Both the position numbers and the translations under genes were made by a program. A DNA stretch of 64,000 nt, from contig UBNE01000009.1 of the NCBI GenBank assembly GCA_900466745.1, positions 186,001 through 250,000 of the forward strand, written 5' to 3'. The notes beneath the pieces are model-generated. The model did not search any database and was not told where the DNA came from. It worked only from the letters and a program-made list of their open reading frames with translations. Source of the DNA: Hyphomicrobiales bacterium. Its GTDB lineage: Bacteria; Pseudomonadota; Alphaproteobacteria; Rhizobiales; Beijerinckiaceae. Below are positions 60,846 through 64,000 of the stretch, piece by piece; position 1 is the stretch's first letter, and every line of letters starts with the position of its first letter.

Positions 60846-62036
60846 ATGGTTCACGACAGCATCAACCGGCGCCATTTCATCGGCGGCGTGGCGGGCCTGG
60901 GCATGGTCGCGCAGGCGCCGGGCGTCTTCGCGCAGCAGCCCAAGCAGCCTTCGTCTCCCGTCACGATCAGCGTGGTCGATGTCGGCGGCGCCCTGGCGCT
61001 GGTGCAGACGCCGCTCGAAAACTATCCCAAGATGAAGCCCAAGATGGCTTCGCGCATGGTCTTCACCAAGGCGCCGGCGCCCGAGCTGCCGTCGAAGGTC
61101 AAGGCCCAGCAGAATGCCGGCCGCCTCGATATCGACCTCGTCATCGGCGGTCTCGACGTGCTGTCGGCCGGCATCGACCAGAAGCTCTGGGTCGAATTGC
61201 TGCCCCAGTTCGCCTCGGAGCTGCCGAAGCCCGAGGACATCTACCTCAAGCCGGCGCTCGCCATGCATAACCTCGGTTCGGGGCAGGGGATGGCGATGGT
61301 CTACTATCCCTCCGGGCCGCTGCTCGAATACATGCCGGACCGCGTGAAGCAGGTGCCGACCACGGCCGAGGAGCTGCTTGCCTGGAGCAAGCAGAATCCC
61401 GGCCGCTTCCTCTATCCGCGCCCGGCCAATTCCGGCCCCGGCCGCACCTGGATCATGGGGCTGCCCTATCTCCTCGGCGACAAGGACCCCAAGGACCCGG
61501 AAAAGGGCTGGGACAAGACCTGGGCCTATCTCAAGGCGCTCGGCGAGAACGTCGAGTACTATCCCGGCGGGACGGGGCAGGCGATGAAGGAGCTCGGCGA
61601 CGGCACGCGCGACATCATCGTCAGCACCACCGGCTGGGACATCAATCCGCGCGTTCTGGGCATCGTGCCGAAGGAAGCCAAGGTCCAGGCCCTGAAGGGC
61701 TTCCACTGGGTTACCGACGCCCAGTACATGATGATCCCGAAGGGTGTCTCGGACGAGAAGCTCGCGGTCCTGCTCGACCTGATCCGTCACATGCTGACGC
61801 CGCAGCAGCAGGCCTATACCTATGACGAGGGCTATTTCTATCCCGGCCCGGCGGTGAAGGACGTTCCGCTCTCGATGGCTCCGGAGTCGAGCCAGAAGGC
61901 CATCGCCGAATTCGGCCGCCCCGAATACGAGAAGCTGATCGCGGACAATCCCATGGAAACGCCGCTGACCCCCGACAAGATGGTGATCGCCTTCCGCATC
62001 TGGGACGAGCAGGTCGGCGGCGCCAAGAAGAAGTAA
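60846..62036 (+). CDS. ABC transporter substrate-binding protein with Tat-type signal
   Basis: 396 residues. The N-terminus INRRHFIGGVAGLGMVAQAPGVFAQ has the twin-arginine pattern (RRHFIGG), so it may be exported folded. The rest belongs to the PotD-like (spermidine/putrescine-type) binding protein class, but the ligand pocket cannot be read. It is followed by ATPase and permease genes of the same class. The neighbouring uxuA and palindrome suggest a hexuronate or related acid sugar ligand, which is inference. Confidence 0.87.
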   Translation: MVHDSINRRHFIGGVAGLGMVAQAPGVFAQQPKQPSSPVTISVVDVGGALALVQTPLENYPKMKPKMASRMVFTKAPAPELPSKVKAQQNAGRLDIDLVIGGLDVLSAGIDQKLWVELLPQFASELPKPEDIYLKPALAMHNLGSGQGMAMVYYPSGPLLEYMPDRVKQVPTTAEELLAWSKQNPGRFLYPRPANSGPGRTWIMGLPYLLGDKDPKDPEKGWDKTWAYLKALGENVEYYPGGTGQAMKELGDGTRDIIVSTTGWDINPRVLGIVPKEAKVQALKGFHWVTDAQYMMIPKGVSDEKLAVLLDLIRHMLTPQQQAYTYDEGYFYPGPAVKDVPLSMAPESSQKAIAEFGRPEYEKLIADNPMETPLTPDKMVIAFRIWDEQVGGAKKK

Positions 62037-62119
62037 GGATTGACCGGCGGCGGGCTTCGCGATCCATGTGAAGCTCGCTGTCCGCCATCATTCGACACCG
62101 CTCTCACGACCTGGAAGCC

Positions 62120-63193
62120 ATGACGATCAACGCAGCCTCTTTCCGCGAGCTTCGGCTCGACCGCCTGAGCCGTGACTTCGGCAGCCACAACGCGCTCAAG
62201 GACGTCTCGCTGACGATCGGCAAGGGCGAGTTCATCGCCCTTCTCGGCCCGTCGGGCTGCGGCAAGTCGACGACGCTGAACCTGATCGCGGGGCTGCTTC
62301 CGGCGACGGGGGGCGGGATCTGGCTGGACGACAAGCGCATCGACCCGCTGCGGCCGGAGGAGCGCGGCTTCGGCATGGTGTTCCAGAACTATGCGCTCTT
62401 CCCGCATATGAGCGTGAACAGGAACATCGGCTTCGGCCTGAAGATGCGCGGCGTGCCCCGGGCCGAGATCGACCGGCGCGTGGCGGAAGCCGCCGCGCTG
62501 GTGCGGCTGCAGGGCCAGACCGAGAAGCTGCCCGGCCAGCTCTCGGGCGGCCAGCAGCAGCGCGTCGCCATCGCGCGGGCCATCGTGGTCGAGCCGCCGC
62601 TGGTGCTGATGGACGAGCCGCTCTCGAATCTCGACGCCAAGCTGCGCCTGGAGATGCGCGCCGAGATCCGCCGCATCCACAACACGCTGGGCGCCACCAC
62701 GATCTACGTCACCCACGACCAGGAGGAGGCGCTCTCGCTCGCCGACCGCATTGTCGTGCTGCGCGACGGCGTGGTCCGTCAGGTCGGCACGCCGGAGGAT
62801 CTGTTCTCCCGGCCCGACCATCTCGACGTCGCCGAGTTCATGGGCTTCCGCAACAAGGTGAAGGGCCAGGTCGCGAGCGCTGCCGAGGGCCGCGCCACGG
62901 TCGCGGTCGGCGAGGCGCAGATCGCGGGCCGCACCCGCAATGCGGTGACGGCCGGCGCCGAGGCCTGGCTCGCCATCCGTCCGGAGGATCTGCACCCGGT
63001 CGCGGCCGGCCAGCCCGGCCTCACGGCGCAGGTGGTCTCGACCGAGTTCCGCGGTCGGGAATTCGTCGGCTTCGCCCGCATGGCCGACGGCACGGACCTC
63101 TCCTTCCTCGCCCATGACAAGCTCTCGCCGGGCGAGACGGTGACGCTCGCCGCCGAGCCCGATCGCGTCCTCGTCTATGGAGGCGCGGCGTGA
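62120..63193 (+). CDS. ABC transporter ATP-binding protein
   Basis: 357 residues. Walker A GPSGCGKST, signature LSGGQQQR, Walker B LVLMDEP, H-loop YVTHDQEEA, followed by a TOBE domain (about 280-355). It is of the PotA/FbpC class. Stop codon overlaps the GTG start of the permease gene by 4 bp. Energises import of the ligand captured by the preceding binding protein. Confidence 0.94.
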   Translation: MTINAASFRELRLDRLSRDFGSHNALKDVSLTIGKGEFIALLGPSGCGKSTTLNLIAGLLPATGGGIWLDDKRIDPLRPEERGFGMVFQNYALFPHMSVNRNIGFGLKMRGVPRAEIDRRVAEAAALVRLQGQTEKLPGQLSGGQQQRVAIARAIVVEPPLVLMDEPLSNLDAKLRLEMRAEIRRIHNTLGATTIYVTHDQEEALSLADRIVVLRDGVVRQVGTPEDLFSRPDHLDVAEFMGFRNKVKGQVASAAEGRATVAVGEAQIAGRTRNAVTAGAEAWLAIRPEDLHPVAAGQPGLTAQVVSTEFRGREFVGFARMADGTDLSFLAHDKLSPGETVTLAAEPDRVLVYGGAA

Positions 63194-64000
63194 GCACGGA
63201 CGTCTCCATCCCGCTGAAGCAGCGGCTGGCGGCGCGCGGGCTCGACGGGCTGACGCTGCTCGTCGTCCCGGCCGTCCTGTTCCTGCTGGCGCTGTTCATC
63301 TACCCGTTCCTCTACGGGCTTTTCCTCTCCTTCGAGCCGAAGCAGGGCGGCGTCTTCGCCAACTACCAGCGCTTCTTCTCCGATTCCTTCCTCTACGGGA
63401 CGATCGGCACCACGCTCTGGCTCGCGCTGCCGGTGACGATCGCGACGCTGGCGCTGGCGATCCCGATCGCCTTCCGCGTCCGGCTGATGCGCAACCAGCG
63501 CCTTCTGACCACGATCCTGGTGATCCCGATCACGCTCGGCACGGTGCTCGTCGCCGAGGGCCTGCTGAACTATCTCGGCCCACAGGGCTGGTTCAACCGG
63601 ACCCTGATGACGCTCGGCCTCATCTCCTCGCCGGTGAAGCTGCTGCACAACTACTGGGGCGTGATGCTCTCGCTGGTGATCACCGGCTTTCCCTTCACCT
63701 TCCTGCTGACGCTGTCCTATCTCTCCGGCATCGACCCGGCGCTGGAGCAGGCGGGCGCGACGCTGGGGGCGGGGCCGTGGGAGCGCTTCAAGCACATCCT
63801 CTTCCCGCTCCTGCTGCCGGGGCTCGCCATCACCTTCTGCCTGAGCTTCGTGCAGGCCTTCTCGGTCTTCCCCTCGGCGGTGCTGCTCGGCGCGCCGGCG
63901 GGGCCGACCCGCGTGATCTCGATCGCGGCCTATCAGGCGGCCTTCGAGGAATACGACTACTCGATGGCCTCGGCGGTCGCGATGATCATGGCGCTGGTGC
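63190..64000 (+). CDS. ABC transporter permease, 3'-truncated by the window edge
   Basis: GTG start overlapping the ATPase stop; 270 codons remain before the right edge and the frame stays open. Hydrophobic segments include LTLLVVPAVLFLLALFIYPFLYGLFLSF and GVMLSLVITGFPFTFLLTLSYLSG, and the ATPase-docking EAA-like loop is LEQAGATLGAGPWERFKHILFPLLLPG. It is the first of probably two permeases of this importer. Confidence 0.9.
   Translation, partial: MSTDVSIPLKQRLAARGLDGLTLLVVPAVLFLLALFIYPFLYGLFLSFEPKQGGVFANYQRFFSDSFLYGTIGTTLWLALPVTIATLALAIPIAFRVRLMRNQRLLTTILVIPITLGTVLVAEGLLNYLGPQGWFNRTLMTLGLISSPVKLLHNYWGVMLSLVITGFPFTFLLTLSYLSGIDPALEQAGATLGAGPWERFKHILFPLLLPGLAITFCLSFVQAFSVFPSAVLLGAPAGPTRVISIAAYQAAFEEYDYSMASAVAMIMALV

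Overview
The window looks like a chromosomal segment of a high-GC alphaproteobacterium of the Hyphomicrobiales (Rhizobiales). Three things point there: a FeuP/FeuQ-type two-component pair followed by cycHJKL (ccmIEFH), degP, a second two-component pair and glnE, an order I associate with rhizobia; a gene transfer agent (GTA) cluster of the Rhodobacter capsulatus type; and dispersed palindromic repeats of the kind common in Bosea- and Bradyrhizobium-like genomes. Genus is inference. I see no rRNA, tRNA, CRISPR array, integrase or insertion sequence.

Layout. 1-5.3 kb: 3' part of a PLP-dependent sulfur amino acid enzyme, then a potFGHI-type polyamine ABC importer. 5.3-11.3 kb: small secreted protein, then on the minus strand a two-subunit methylmalonyl-CoA mutase operon with thiD between the subunits, and a DUF2267-like protein. 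11.4-16.7 kb: HerA/DUF853 ATPase, Nramp metal transporter with a recognisable promoter, M20 dipeptidase, LOG-family phosphoribohydrolase. 16.7-32.6 kb: a complete-looking GTA head-tail cluster (small and large terminase through to the giant tail-tip protein), interrupted on the opposite strand by two secreted trypsin-fold proteases between the capsid and the head-tail connector. 32.7-46 kb: PepSY-like/FeuN-like small protein, FeuPQ-like system, cytochrome c maturation genes, Do-type protease, OmpR-type regulator and kinase, glnE. 46-53.5 kb: PleC-like kinase, aminopeptidase N, CDF transporter with three tandem cytosolic domains, glyoxalase I. 53.5-58.6 kb: VapBC with a perfect palindromic operator, a PfkB kinase whose start lies inside vapC, a small acidic protein, a DUF1003 protein, an orphan ABC binding protein, and UreE with a duplicated His/Cys tail. 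58.7-64 kb: mannonate dehydratase, FadR-type regulator, and a divergent ABC importer running off the end, all around a palindrome CTAGTATACTAG.

How it works together. The GTA genes encode a small tailed particle that would package host DNA; expression may be gated by a promoter followed by a hairpin-T tract ahead of the small terminase gene. The GTA transcript, if continuous, would be antisense to both proteases. The 32.7-46 kb block couples envelope sensing, cytochrome c assembly, periplasmic protein quality control and nitrogen control. The last block reads as a hexuronate uptake and catabolism regulon. At least eight dispersed inverted-repeat elements sit between genes, two of them inside operons (potG/potH and terL/portal).
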